Part shown: positions 24,986 to 33,187 of the stretch, in pieces
Numbering within the stretch: the first letter of the stretch is position 1
Layout: every line of letters starts with the position of its first letter
Source of the DNA: Rhodopirellula sp.
Lineage (GTDB): Bacteria; Planctomycetota; Planctomycetia; Planctomycetales; Planctomycetaceae
Direction: 5' to 3'
NCBI GenBank assembly: GCA_013203845.1
Contig: JABMPE010000353.1
Span: 1-41,290, forward strand
DNA length: 41,290 bases
Notes under the pieces: model-generated
Told to the model about the DNA's origin: nothing
Databases searched by the model: none
Seen by the model: only the letters and a program-made list of their open reading frames with translations
Position numbers and translations under genes: made by a program

Positions 24986-24996
24986 ACTGGACCGAC
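24968..24996 (+). repeat. 12-bp direct repeat across the tdh stop codon
   Basis: AACTGGACCGAC at 24968-24979 recurs exactly at 24985-24996. The tdh stop TAA (24983-24985) lies between and touches the second copy. It looks like a small tandem duplication of the gene's 3' end, now untranslated. Confidence 0.7.
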
Positions 24997-25006
24997 AAAT
25001 AATTGT

Positions 25007-25023
25007 CCCGCGTTCATCGCGGG
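25007..25023 (+). other. Hairpin in the tdh-kbl spacer
   Basis: CCCGCG and CGCGGG form a perfect 6-bp GC stem with a five-base loop. No T-run follows, so it is more likely an mRNA processing or stability element than a full terminator. kbl's ribosome binding site lies about 15 bases downstream. Confidence 0.45.
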
Positions 25024-25050
25024 CGACAGAGAAATCCAAAGGACTAAACC

Positions 25051-26241
25051 ATGTACGGCGGTTTTCGCGAGCATCTTGCAGAGCAGTTAGACGGAATCCG
25101 TTCGCAGGGACTCTGGAAGTCTGAGCGGCAGATCGAATCGCCGCAGGACGCGCACGTTCGGCTGGGTGGGTCGCAAGGTCTGCTCAATCTGTGTTCGAAC
25201 AATTACCTCGGGCTGGCCGACCATCCAGAGATTCTGAAAGCGGCTCACCAGGGTCTCGACCAGTGGGGCTATGGGATGGCCTCCGTTCGGTTTATCTGCG
25301 GCACTCAGAAAATTCATCGCACGCTGGAAGCCCGACTCAGCGATTTTCTCGGAACAGACGACACGATCCTGTACTCATCATGTTTCGATGCCAACGGCGG
25401 CCTGTTCGAAACGCTGCTCGGAGCGGAAGACGCGATTATTTCTGACGAGTTGAACCATGCGAGCATCATCGACGGCGTACGGCTTTGTAAGGCGACTCGA
25501 TTTCGATATCGCAATAACAACCTCGCCGATCTGGAAAAGCAACTGCAGGATGCGCAGTCGGCAAGGTTTCGGCTGATCGCCACCGACGGCGTGTTCTCAA
25601 TGGACGGATACCTGGCGGACCTGGCTGGTATTTGCGAACTCGCTGACAGGTACGACGCTCTGGTCATGGTCGACGATTCTCACGCCGTGGGTTTTGTCGG
25701 TGAGAGCGGACGAGGCACTCCTGAACATTGCGGAGTCGCCGACCGCGTGGACATCGTCACCGGCACGATGGGAAAAGCGCTGGGAGGAGCCAGCGGTGGT
25801 TACACCAGCGGTCGGCAGGAAATCGTCGACTATCTGAGGCAACGATCGCGACCGTACCTGTTTTCGAACTCGCTGGCACCGCCGATTGTGCAGGCCACGA
25901 TTAAGGCACTGGAACTGGTTTCGCAGTCATCAGAACTTCGCTCGCGGCTGAAAGCAAATACTACGTTCATGCGGAAAGAACTTGCGGGGCGCGGCTTCGA
26001 AGTCCTCGAAGGTTCGCATCCCATTATCCCCGTGATGCTGGGCGACGCTGAACTGGCGTCAAAATTTGCCGAGTCGATGCTTCAGAAGGGCGTTTACGTC
26101 GTCGGGTTTTCTTATCCGGTCGTGCCAGTCGGTAAAGCTCGAATTCGCACCCAGATGTCGGCCGTTCATTCCCCCGAAGATTTGCAGTTCGCTGTTGACT
26201 GCTTTGAGAAAACCGGTCGCGAACTTGGCGTCATTTCCTGA
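25051..26241 (+). CDS. kbl: Glycine C-acetyltransferase (2-amino-3-ketobutyrate CoA ligase)
   Basis: A 396-residue PLP-dependent enzyme of the alpha-oxoamine synthase family. With CoA it cleaves 2-amino-3-ketobutyrate from Tdh into glycine and acetyl-CoA. Motifs: [39 protein letters not shown] and [14 protein letters not shown] with PLP-binding Lys242 (E. coli Kbl uses Lys244). The tail has [15 protein letters not shown]. Length matches E. coli Kbl (398). AAAGGA about ten bases upstream supports the start. AONS/BioF-type relatives share the fold, but the tdh neighbour and the FICGTQ phrase favour Kbl. Confidence 0.96.
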   Translation: MYGGFREHLAEQLDGIRSQGLWKSERQIESPQDAHVRLGGSQGLLNLCSNNYLGLADHPEILKAAHQGLDQWGYGMASVRFICGTQKIHRTLEARLSDFLGTDDTILYSSCFDANGGLFETLLGAEDAIISDELNHASIIDGVRLCKATRFRYRNNNLADLEKQLQDAQSARFRLIATDGVFSMDGYLADLAGICELADRYDALVMVDDSHAVGFVGESGRGTPEHCGVADRVDIVTGTMGKALGGASGGYTSGRQEIVDYLRQRSRPYLFSNSLAPPIVQATIKALELVSQSSELRSRLKANTTFMRKELAGRGFEVLEGSHPIIPVMLGDAELASKFAESMLQKGVYVVGFSYPVVPVGKARIRTQMSAVHSPEDLQFAVDCFEKTGRELGVIS

Positions 26242-26298
26242 CAGGTGTCAATTCTTGACAGCGGAATGCTGGCCTGTGTCTGACAATCTGCCAGCGGA

Positions 26299-26511
26299 TT
26301 ACAGATCCTGCGAGCAATGCTGGCACTGAGTTTTCGCTGCTTCGGTCACGGCCCCGCAGTGCGGACAGTTCAGCGTGACGCCGCGGGCGACCGGACTTGC
26401 CGGCCCGTCTCCACTTCGTCGAAAAAGCCGGCTGATGATGGAAACGACAACCGTGCCGCCGACCAGCACGATCACCAGCAGTATCCCCATGCCAATGAAG
26501 CTGACACCCAT
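26299..26511 (-). CDS. Small membrane protein with zinc ribbon
   Basis: A 70-residue protein. One transmembrane helix (about 6-27, IGMGILLVIVLVGGTVVVSII) is followed by a basic stretch (SRLFRRS), then a C-terminal zinc ribbon with two Cys pairs, CPHCG and CQHCS, 13 residues apart. By the positive-inside rule the ribbon should be cytoplasmic. Comparable short zinc-ribbon membrane proteins exist in many bacteria with unknown roles. It converges on kbl with 57 bases between stops. Four correctly spaced cysteines and a clean helix make it a likely real gene despite its size. Confidence 0.75.
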   Translation of the reverse strand: MGVSFIGMGILLVIVLVGGTVVVSIISRLFRRSGDGPASPVARGVTLNCPHCGAVTEAAKTQCQHCSQDL

Positions 26512-26945
26512 CGTGTGTTTCCTTTCATTTTGACCGCAGACTCGTTGCAGACCAGAGCGCAGATGACTGCAATCCTTTACCGCAGGACTCTCAACATTTC
26601 CGAGCCACTCGATCTTTTCCAGCCACAGCGAACGACTTCAGTTTCTCCAGTTCAAAGTCCACGGTGCTGACCCCAAATCCGACGGCATACCGACTGCATA
26701 TGCATTTCAGAGAGAAGCTTGACCGAAAACTGCAGGTAAGGCGTTATGACTGACGTTTTACCAAGTTTTGAGTGATTATTGCTTTCGCTTTGACATTTCA
26801 ACGAACATTGATGTAATTTCCAGGGTTCCAGCGATGACTGTTCAGGACGAGTACCTCAACAGCTCATAGAGTTTTGTCTCTCGACGTACCTGAACGGCGG
26901 GTTACGAGAACCACTAAGTCTACAGCAGCCAGGGAGTCTTCGACC
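26512..26945 (+). other. 434-base intergenic region with a promoter
   Basis: This separates the minus-strand zinc-ribbon gene from the plus-strand DUF1549 gene. Its second half is AT-rich and carries a good sigma-70-like promoter (26790-26817). The DUF1549 frame is open back to a TTG at 26874, but its ribosome binding site is at 26931-26936. Only very short frames occur otherwise. Confidence 0.6.
26790..26817 (+). promoter_or_regulatory. Sigma-70-like promoter for the DUF1549/DUF1501 genes
   Basis: TTGACA (26790-26795, consensus -35) and TGTAAT (26812-26817, five of six to consensus -10) with a 16-base spacer. Transcription would begin near 26824, leaving a 5' UTR of about 120 bases before the GTG at 26946. 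Confidence 0.6.
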
Positions 26946-29108
26946 GTGGCACGAACATGGACAGTCATTTGCTTTGCGGTCCTGACCGCTGTTAACTCAG
27001 GTATCGCCTTTGCTGAGCCGCTGGCTGATGGTGGTAAGTTGAGTCGCGTGCTCAACGAAGAAAATGGCGAGCTGGGAGTTACGGCAAAACCAGTATCACT
27101 GGTTGATGACACCGCCTACCTCCGCAGGGTGTCGGTCGACCTGATCGGTCGGATCCCCAATCATGGCGAGATTCAGGAGTACCTCGCCTGGCCTGCTGAC
27201 GAACGTCGTGCAAAGTTGATCGACCGGCTCATGGAAGATCCTCGGTTCGTTGACCGCTGGACAACGTTCCTCGCTGACATGCTTAGGCTGAGGTCGAACT
27301 CACCGGGCGGCGCTGCCGCACTCGCATTTGTCCACAAAGCAGTCGAAGACGATATGCCGTACGACGAAATGGCCAGGCGGTTTATCTCGGCGAATGGCAA
27401 AGCCGGAGCTGTCCCGGAAGTTGCTTACGTTCTGGGCGATAACGCCGATCCAATGGCACTTGCCGGAGTGACCTCTCAGGTCTTCATGGGAATTCGAATT
27501 TCTTGTGCTCAGTGCCACAATCACCCGTTTGATAAGTGGACTCGAGAAGACTTCTATGGCTTCGCGGCTTACTTTGGGAAGACTCGTCGTTACGAAAACG
27601 ATTTCACCAAGACGGTCTACACCCAGGAAGCCAACACGACCACGGTGCTCTGGCCACCTGAAGGTGATGCTGCCGAGTCGGAGCGAAAGCCAGTGCTACC
27701 GAAGTTTCTGGTCGACCTGATCGATTCAAAATCGCGCCCGGATGTGTTCGCGAGACTGGAAGACACTCGCCGATCCGAGCAGGAATTAATCGAAGCGTCC
27801 CTGGCGGCAACGTCCAAAGCGTCCTCGATTGACGATTTGCTGCTGGGGGCTGCTGATAAAGCTCTCGATCGAGCTAAGGGGAAAAAGAAGTCGTCGTTCG
27901 ACGTTGCTTCTGAAGTTCGCCGCGAGCGCGAAAGCATTGACCTCAAAGCCGACATGCGATCGCAAAGCGAACTGCGAAAAGACCTGTCTGAGCTGATTGC
28001 CAGTCCTCGCAACCGTTACTTTGCCTGGAACTTCGTCAATCGAGTCTGGGCCGACCTGGTTGGACGTGGAATTATTGAGCCAGTTGATGATTTCAATGAC
28101 GCCAATCTTCCGAGCCATCCAAAGACGCTTGATTTCCTGGCTGATGAATTTGTTGCGGGTGGGTTCCAGTTCAAGCCGCTCGTCAAGATGATCGTCACGA
28201 GCGAGCCGTATCAACGCGGTCAGGCCGTTGGACTCGAAGAAGCTGAGCAGGAAGAACTCCGAGCGGCATTCATGGCGGCTCCGGCTCGACGCATGCTGGG
28301 CGAAGTTCTTTACGATTCGATTCTTACAGCCGGACACCTGTTCGAACCTAAGCACCCGCAGGGTGCCAACATGAAGACCGTGACCGAGCGAATTCGAGTT
28401 GCGGAGCCTCGCGAAGGAGAAGCAATCACGCCGCAGTCCCTGGCTGCCGCCGGGAACGGAACGGCGATGCAGGGGCAGATGAATGGGGCGATGGCTGCAC
28501 GAGGTGCCGGCTACAACCTTGAGTCGGGTATCGAAATTGACTTCGATAACATTCTGAAGCAGGCCAGAGAGAAGGCCAATGAAGCGGTTGTTGTTGAGAA
28601 GATGGAAGTCAAATCGGCAGAGCAACTCGAAGCAGAGCGAATGCAGATGGAAGGTGGAAACCGCCGCCGGTTCAGATACGTTTATAAAACGGTCGAACGA
28701 ACCTACGACGACAATCCTGTCTTCGGTTCAGCTTTCCGAATGGCATCGCCAGCGAATCCGCAGCACTTTGTCAGAATCTTTGGACAGACCGACCGAACTC
28801 AAGTCGGAGTTCCGCGCGATCATTCGCCGAGCATGCGTCAGGCTCTGATGATGCTCAACGGCAAGATGACTCACGAGGCGTCGCGGGTCGGACCTTTCGA
28901 ACCGATGCACAAAGTCCTGACTGGTAAAAATGCAGACCTGTCAGAAGCAGTGCGGCTCGCGTACCTCGAAATTCTGACGCGTGAGCCTGCAGATGACGAA
29001 ATCAGCCTCGCAAAATCAATCATCGCCGAAGGCGACACAAAACTCGAAGGCATGGCCGACTTGCGTTGGGTTCTGCTCAACTCCAACGAGTTCCGCTATC
29101 TGCCGTAA
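26946..29108 (+). CDS. DUF1549/DUF1553 protein with CxxCH haem motif
   Basis: A 720-residue exported protein of the planctomycete-expanded DUF1549-DUF1553 family. The GTG at 26946 has AGGGAG at 26931-26936 and begins a signal peptide (VARTWTVICFAVLTAV...AFAEPL). DUF1549 (about 40-240): YLRRVSVDLIGRIPNHGEIQEYL, then CAQCHNHPFDKW at 187-198, a CxxCH motif that could bind haem c. DUF1553 (about 336-690): NRYFAWNFVNRVWADLVGRGI, ANLPSHPKTLDFLADEF, VKMIVTSEPYQRG, and a C-terminal LNSNEFRYLP. Relatives often occur with DUF1501 genes, as here (100 bases downstream). Roles are not established; envelope electron transfer or polysaccharide turnover have been considered. Some relatives carry an extra cytochrome domain at the N terminus, absent here. 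Confidence 0.92.
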   Translation: MARTWTVICFAVLTAVNSGIAFAEPLADGGKLSRVLNEENGELGVTAKPVSLVDDTAYLRRVSVDLIGRIPNHGEIQEYLAWPADERRAKLIDRLMEDPRFVDRWTTFLADMLRLRSNSPGGAAALAFVHKAVEDDMPYDEMARRFISANGKAGAVPEVAYVLGDNADPMALAGVTSQVFMGIRISCAQCHNHPFDKWTREDFYGFAAYFGKTRRYENDFTKTVYTQEANTTTVLWPPEGDAAESERKPVLPKFLVDLIDSKSRPDVFARLEDTRRSEQELIEASLAATSKASSIDDLLLGAADKALDRAKGKKKSSFDVASEVRRERESIDLKADMRSQSELRKDLSELIASPRNRYFAWNFVNRVWADLVGRGIIEPVDDFNDANLPSHPKTLDFLADEFVAGGFQFKPLVKMIVTSEPYQRGQAVGLEEAEQEELRAAFMAAPARRMLGEVLYDSILTAGHLFEPKHPQGANMKTVTERIRVAEPREGEAITPQSLAAAGNGTAMQGQMNGAMAARGAGYNLESGIEIDFDNILKQAREKANEAVVVEKMEVKSAEQLEAERMQMEGGNRRRFRYVYKTVERTYDDNPVFGSAFRMASPANPQHFVRIFGQTDRTQVGVPRDHSPSMRQALMMLNGKMTHEASRVGPFEPMHKVLTGKNADLSEAVRLAYLEILTREPADDEISLAKSIIAEGDTKLEGMADLRWVLLNSNEFRYLP

Positions 29109-29208
29109 GACGCAGTGCCGAAACTCCCCACACAACTCATGACGCAACTTCGACACAACTGCCGCTTCTACAAAACCCGGCTCCTCACCGTACTCTAAGG
29201 ATACCGCC

Positions 29209-30471
29209 ATGAATGGTTGCAAAGACTACCACGTTACCCGCCGCGCCATGATGCGAACTTCTGCTGCAGCTGCGACGCTGATGGGCTTTTCAATTCGTGA
29301 CCTGCTGGCTGCCAAGGGACGCGATCATGAGCCGACTGCTGAGAGTGTAATCCTCTTCTGGAACGGCGGAGGCATGACTCATCTCGATACGTGGGATCCA
29401 AAACCAGGTCGTCCGACTCAGGGTGAATTCGAGCCAATCGCCACGTCGGCTTCAGGAGTTCAGATCAGCGAAATCTTCCCGGAATTCGCGAAGCAGATGC
29501 ACAACGTCGCTCTGATCAGGTCCATCGCCGGTACGCAAGGTGCCCACGGCCGAGCGACCTACCAGCTTCAGACAAGTTACAATGAGACTCCGAATGTCAT
29601 TCACCCTGGCTTTGGTGCGGTGGTCGTTCACGAAAAAGAGGCGGTTGGCGACCTGCCGGCTTACGTTTCAATCAGCGGTCAGGCGCCGCGATCGTCGTAT
29701 CTCGGTCAGTCCTGTTCAGCATATTTTGTCGGCAGTCCTGGCGACAAAGACCCCTACCTGGCATTTCCTGAAGGCATCACGAATGTCCGAGGAAACAAAC
29801 GTCTGGAGACGCTGGCAAAATTCAACGGTCGGTTCAGTGGCAAGACGACCAGCCGCGAGCTGGATGCGACCAAAACGTCTGTCAATGATGCCGTGCGTCT
29901 GATGCGAAGCCCCGCGCTGAAGGCGTTCGAATTGGACAACTTGCCGCTCAGTCAGTTCGAGCGGTACGGCGACACTCCCTTTGGACGCGGTTGCCTCGTT
30001 GCCAAGCAGCTCGTCGAAACGGGAGTTCGATTTGTGCAGGTCAATCGAGGTGGATTTGACACGCATCGTGACAACTTCGAGGCAATGAGAAATCATGGTG
30101 AAGTGATGGACCCCGCACTCGCGTCGCTGATGCAGGATCTGGATGAGTCCGGTCAACTCAAGAAGACTCTCGTCGTCATGCTGAGCGAATTCGGACGAAC
30201 GCCAAAGATCAACAAGGATGGTGGTCGAGATCACTATCCCGGCGTTTTCAGTTGCTTCATGGCAGGCGGTGGAATCAAGGGCGGTCAGGTCATTGGCTCA
30301 TCGGACGAAGACGGTTACAAGCCAAAAGACCGACCGGTCCAGGTTCCAGACCTGCACGCCACACTGTGTCACGCGTTGGGTATCAATCCAGAGAAGGAAG
30401 TCATGACTCCACTCCAGCGGCCAATGAAGCTGGTCGATGGCGGCAAGCCCGTGATGGAACTCTTCGGGTAA
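29209..30471 (+). CDS. DUF1501 domain protein, Tat-exported
   Basis: A 420-residue protein of family DUF1501, distantly related to alkaline phosphatase/sulfatase-fold enzymes. The N terminus has a twin-arginine signal (VTRRAMMRTSAAAATLMGF), implying export of the folded protein, probably with bound metal. Family features: ESVILFWNGGGMTHLDTWDPKP, FPEFAKQMHNVALIRSI, HPGFGAVV, a VNRGGFDTHRDNF segment, VVMLSEFGRTPKIN, GRDHYP and LHATLCHALGI. His and Asp residues in these motifs are the likely metal ligands. AAGGA about eight bases upstream supports the start. It forms an operon with the DUF1549/DUF1553 gene and ends at a hairpin terminator. Substrate unknown. Confidence 0.93.
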   Translation: MNGCKDYHVTRRAMMRTSAAAATLMGFSIRDLLAAKGRDHEPTAESVILFWNGGGMTHLDTWDPKPGRPTQGEFEPIATSASGVQISEIFPEFAKQMHNVALIRSIAGTQGAHGRATYQLQTSYNETPNVIHPGFGAVVVHEKEAVGDLPAYVSISGQAPRSSYLGQSCSAYFVGSPGDKDPYLAFPEGITNVRGNKRLETLAKFNGRFSGKTTSRELDATKTSVNDAVRLMRSPALKAFELDNLPLSQFERYGDTPFGRGCLVAKQLVETGVRFVQVNRGGFDTHRDNFEAMRNHGEVMDPALASLMQDLDESGQLKKTLVVMLSEFGRTPKINKDGGRDHYPGVFSCFMAGGGIKGGQVIGSSDEDGYKPKDRPVQVPDLHATLCHALGINPEKEVMTPLQRPMKLVDGGKPVMELFG

Positions 30472-30493
30472 ACTGAATTTCCGTTTGAAATTC

Positions 30494-30528
30494 GAAGCCC
30501 GGTCTCCAATGGAGCCCGGGCTTCTTTT
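30494..30528 (+). terminator. Rho-independent terminator after the DUF1501 gene
   Basis: GAAGCCCGG (30494-30502) pairs with CCGGGCTTC (30516-30524), nine base pairs. After one mismatch, four more pairs (CTCC/GGAG) close on a three-base loop. TTTT follows immediately. The rest of 30472-30745 is AT-rich leader sequence with a TTGACC (30567) but no well-spaced -10. Confidence 0.85.
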
Positions 30529-30745
30529 GCGATTCAACTGATTTTTGAGTCACGTTTAAAGTTATTTTGACCGCGAAACCAGCTTGTCAGAACAGTGTAT
30601 TCTGTCTTCTGGTTTTTCATTCCGGCGCACGTCACGGTTAGCGTTCGTCTAAATTGACGAACGCAACTGCCGGTCGTACCGTGGATGTTTCCGCGCGATC
30701 ATCCCGCCCTGATTTTCCTGCCTCTATCCGGTCTGGTTTTGAGTT

Positions 30746-33118
30746 ATGAGTCGGATCAAGTTCTCAACCCGTAGTCTGTGCCTCACACTACTCCTGTTCA
30801 GTTTTCGGTCGGTGGTTGCCCAGGAGTCAATACGCGGCTCCATCATTGAAGATCGTGCCGCACGAAAACTAGTAGAAGCTGGCGATGCTCGTCTTGAAGC
30901 TGACGAAGCGAGTAAAGCGGTTGAAATCTGGCAGTCGGTTATTGAGAGATACCCGACGAGTCGAGTCCGATTCGAAGCTCATATTCGGCTCGGAAATCAT
31001 TTCCTCGAACGCGAACGTGCTTACGACAAGGCACGCGTGCAGTTTGGCGAAGTCGCTTCTGAAGAAAATCGAGATCAGGACCAGCGGGCTGAAGCCACGC
31101 TGAAAATGGGCATGTGTTTTTACGAGGCTCGAAACTTCGGAAAATGCTTCTCGGTCATGCGGGATGTCATCGAGCACTTCCCGGTCAGCAAGCAGGTCAA
31201 CCAGGCCTACTACTACATCGGGCTCGGGCACTTTCAGCTGGGGCACTACAGCCGAGCGATCGATGCGCTGGAGAAGGTCGGAACCTCGATGGGCGAGGAC
31301 GACAGTCAGCTTGAAAAAGTTGAAGCGGGCAAGCGGCTGTTCGTAAAGATTGAAGACGCCGATCTGGCCGCCTTGGAAACGGGCTCTCCCGTAATCGTGC
31401 AATGCGAGACAAGCGGTGGAGATGTCGAGCAGGTCAGATGCTTTCCCGTCGGACGCAACGTGCGAATCGTTCTGGGAAGTGTCGTGACCGCCCTGGGTGT
31501 TCCTCAGAAAAACAATGGCCGCCTCGAAGTGAAGGGGGACGACACGGTCAAGGTTGTTTACATCGACGAGCATACTGCCGACAAGCAGTTCAATCGGCAG
31601 GTCATTCATGAAGCCACCATCGTTGGTGATGGAGTGGTGTCAATCACCGATGGTGCTTTCGCGGAGACGCTGCAGGGGGTCGTTCTTGGCAAGGCCATCA
31701 ATATTCAAACGAACGATCCCGATCGAGATCTTACCGATGGTTCCGATCAGATTGCGGTGACAGTCGAAATCCACCGCGCGAAGACGGACGACGAAATGGA
31801 GCAGGAAGCGGTCGCGATTCTCGCATCCGACAAGGACGTCGAACTGGATGAAAATGGGCAGCCAAAGATTGCCCGACATCGGAAAGTTGACGAAATCTCC
31901 GTCACACTGTCTGAAGTCGTTGTCGAGACAATTCGCCCGGTCGACGATGTGGCTCCTGTTGGTGATGACGCCGCAGCCGATGTGGCCAGTACATCAGACA
32001 CTTCCTCTCAGGGAAGTAAAGGCGGCGCAACAAATGGTGCAGGAGCCGTCGCGGAGAAAAATGGAGCCGCCGCGGCCTCACCATCGGCAAACGACACCAT
32101 CCATTCCGGAGTCTTCCGCTCTGCGGTACCGCTTGTTCGTGCAGAAGAAGTCATCGCCGGCGACGCGATTCTGCAGGCGATGCCTGGTGACCTGATTCGA
32201 GTGTCTTATCGAGACGAGAAGAACTCAGGGGAAGGCCTGCTCCTTGTGAAAAGCGAGGCCAGATGCATCGAAGGAAATCTGGGCGGTGTCCGAGTGACTC
32301 GTACCGAAATCTCTGATCGTGAACTTCGTGTCAGGACCAGACTCAAAACAGCCCACGCGTTGACAAGCATTGCCACTCGCTACAAAGAGTTCGGTCTGAA
32401 GCGGAATGCGGACGCGAAGTACGAATCGGCACTGGTGCTCTGCGAAGAGATCATGACCGAATCCCGGCAGCTGGGCGGCAGGCTGTTGGAAGAGACTTAC
32501 GTTCAACTCTGGAAAATTTACTTCGAGATGGACCGGCTTGAATTAGCGGCGGCAATGGCTCAACGGCTGCAGCGAGAGTTTCCGAACAGTGGATTCGTTG
32601 ACGACGCCCTGCTGCAACTGGCAGATGTTGCAGTGTCCCAGGGCAATCTGAATCGCGCCATCGGTCTCTACAATCGTCTGGTCAATATGCAGACGAGCCA
32701 GCTTCGTGGTGAAGCTCAGTTTGGAGTCGCCGAGTGCTATGAAAAAATGGCAGAAGCCACGACAGATGCACGTGCGCAGCAACTTTACGATCGATCGTTC
32801 CAGGAATTCAAAAAGGTGTTCGATCAGTTTCCAGACAGTGGCCGCGTCGGTGAGGCCGTCGCCAGAATGGCGAATTATTACTATCGGCAAAAGGACTACG
32901 CGCGAGCAATCGACACCTTCGAGACAGTGCTTGCCAACCATCCGGATGCGAAGTTTCTGGACGTCATTCTGTTTAACTACGGTCGCTGCCTTTACCGAAT
33001 GGACCGAAAAGCTGACGCCAGACGCCGGTTTGATCAACTGATTGGTGACTACCCGGAGAGTGCACTGGCAGAAGACGCCCGCAAGATCTCAGAGGCACTC
33101 GCGCGGACCGGCACGTAA
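30746..33118 (+). CDS. Exported TPR protein with central beta-modules
   Basis: A 790-residue protein. A signal peptide ends near SVVAQES (about residue 25). TPR-like helices at about 35-190 (EASKAVEIWQSVIERYPTSRV, YYYIGLGHFQLGHYSRAIDALEK) resemble BamD/YbgF-type outer-membrane TPRs. A beta-rich region (about 190-530) contains two VxYxDE signatures (VKVVYIDEHT, IRVSYRDEKN), an HSGVF phrase and a DPDRDLTD acidic loop. An Ala/Gly-rich linker sits inside it. C-terminal TPRs (about 535-785) end in KADARRRFDQLIGDYPESALAEDA. The same beta signatures recur in the 2588-residue protein 69 bases downstream, so the two are probably functional partners. No enzyme motif is seen. Likely periplasmic or surface-attached. 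Confidence 0.87.
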   Translation: MSRIKFSTRSLCLTLLLFSFRSVVAQESIRGSIIEDRAARKLVEAGDARLEADEASKAVEIWQSVIERYPTSRVRFEAHIRLGNHFLERERAYDKARVQFGEVASEENRDQDQRAEATLKMGMCFYEARNFGKCFSVMRDVIEHFPVSKQVNQAYYYIGLGHFQLGHYSRAIDALEKVGTSMGEDDSQLEKVEAGKRLFVKIEDADLAALETGSPVIVQCETSGGDVEQVRCFPVGRNVRIVLGSVVTALGVPQKNNGRLEVKGDDTVKVVYIDEHTADKQFNRQVIHEATIVGDGVVSITDGAFAETLQGVVLGKAINIQTNDPDRDLTDGSDQIAVTVEIHRAKTDDEMEQEAVAILASDKDVELDENGQPKIARHRKVDEISVTLSEVVVETIRPVDDVAPVGDDAAADVASTSDTSSQGSKGGATNGAGAVAEKNGAAAASPSANDTIHSGVFRSAVPLVRAEEVIAGDAILQAMPGDLIRVSYRDEKNSGEGLLLVKSEARCIEGNLGGVRVTRTEISDRELRVRTRLKTAHALTSIATRYKEFGLKRNADAKYESALVLCEEIMTESRQLGGRLLEETYVQLWKIYFEMDRLELAAAMAQRLQREFPNSGFVDDALLQLADVAVSQGNLNRAIGLYNRLVNMQTSQLRGEAQFGVAECYEKMAEATTDARAQQLYDRSFQEFKKVFDQFPDSGRVGEAVARMANYYYRQKDYARAIDTFETVLANHPDAKFLDVILFNYGRCLYRMDRKADARRRFDQLIGDYPESALAEDARKISEALARTGT

Positions 33119-33187
33119 CGAATCGAAACGTCACTCCTCACTTGGCCGCTGCTCCAGAACGTTCGAGTCATTTTCAGGACGATTGTC

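Noticed and set aside
23900..25039. 379-codon minus-strand frame
   Set aside because: It is antisense to tdh, whose motifs are unmistakable.
26246..26260. TGTCAA/TTGACA inverted repeat after kbl as a terminator
   Set aside because: Only six weak base pairs and no T-run, so it is not convincing as a terminator.
27786..28625. 279-codon minus-strand frame
   Set aside because: It is antisense to the DUF1549/DUF1553 gene; no motifs, biased shadow composition.
30567..30601. TTGACC ... TGTATT as a promoter for the TPR operon
   Set aside because: The spacing is about 23 bases, too long for a sigma-70 promoter.
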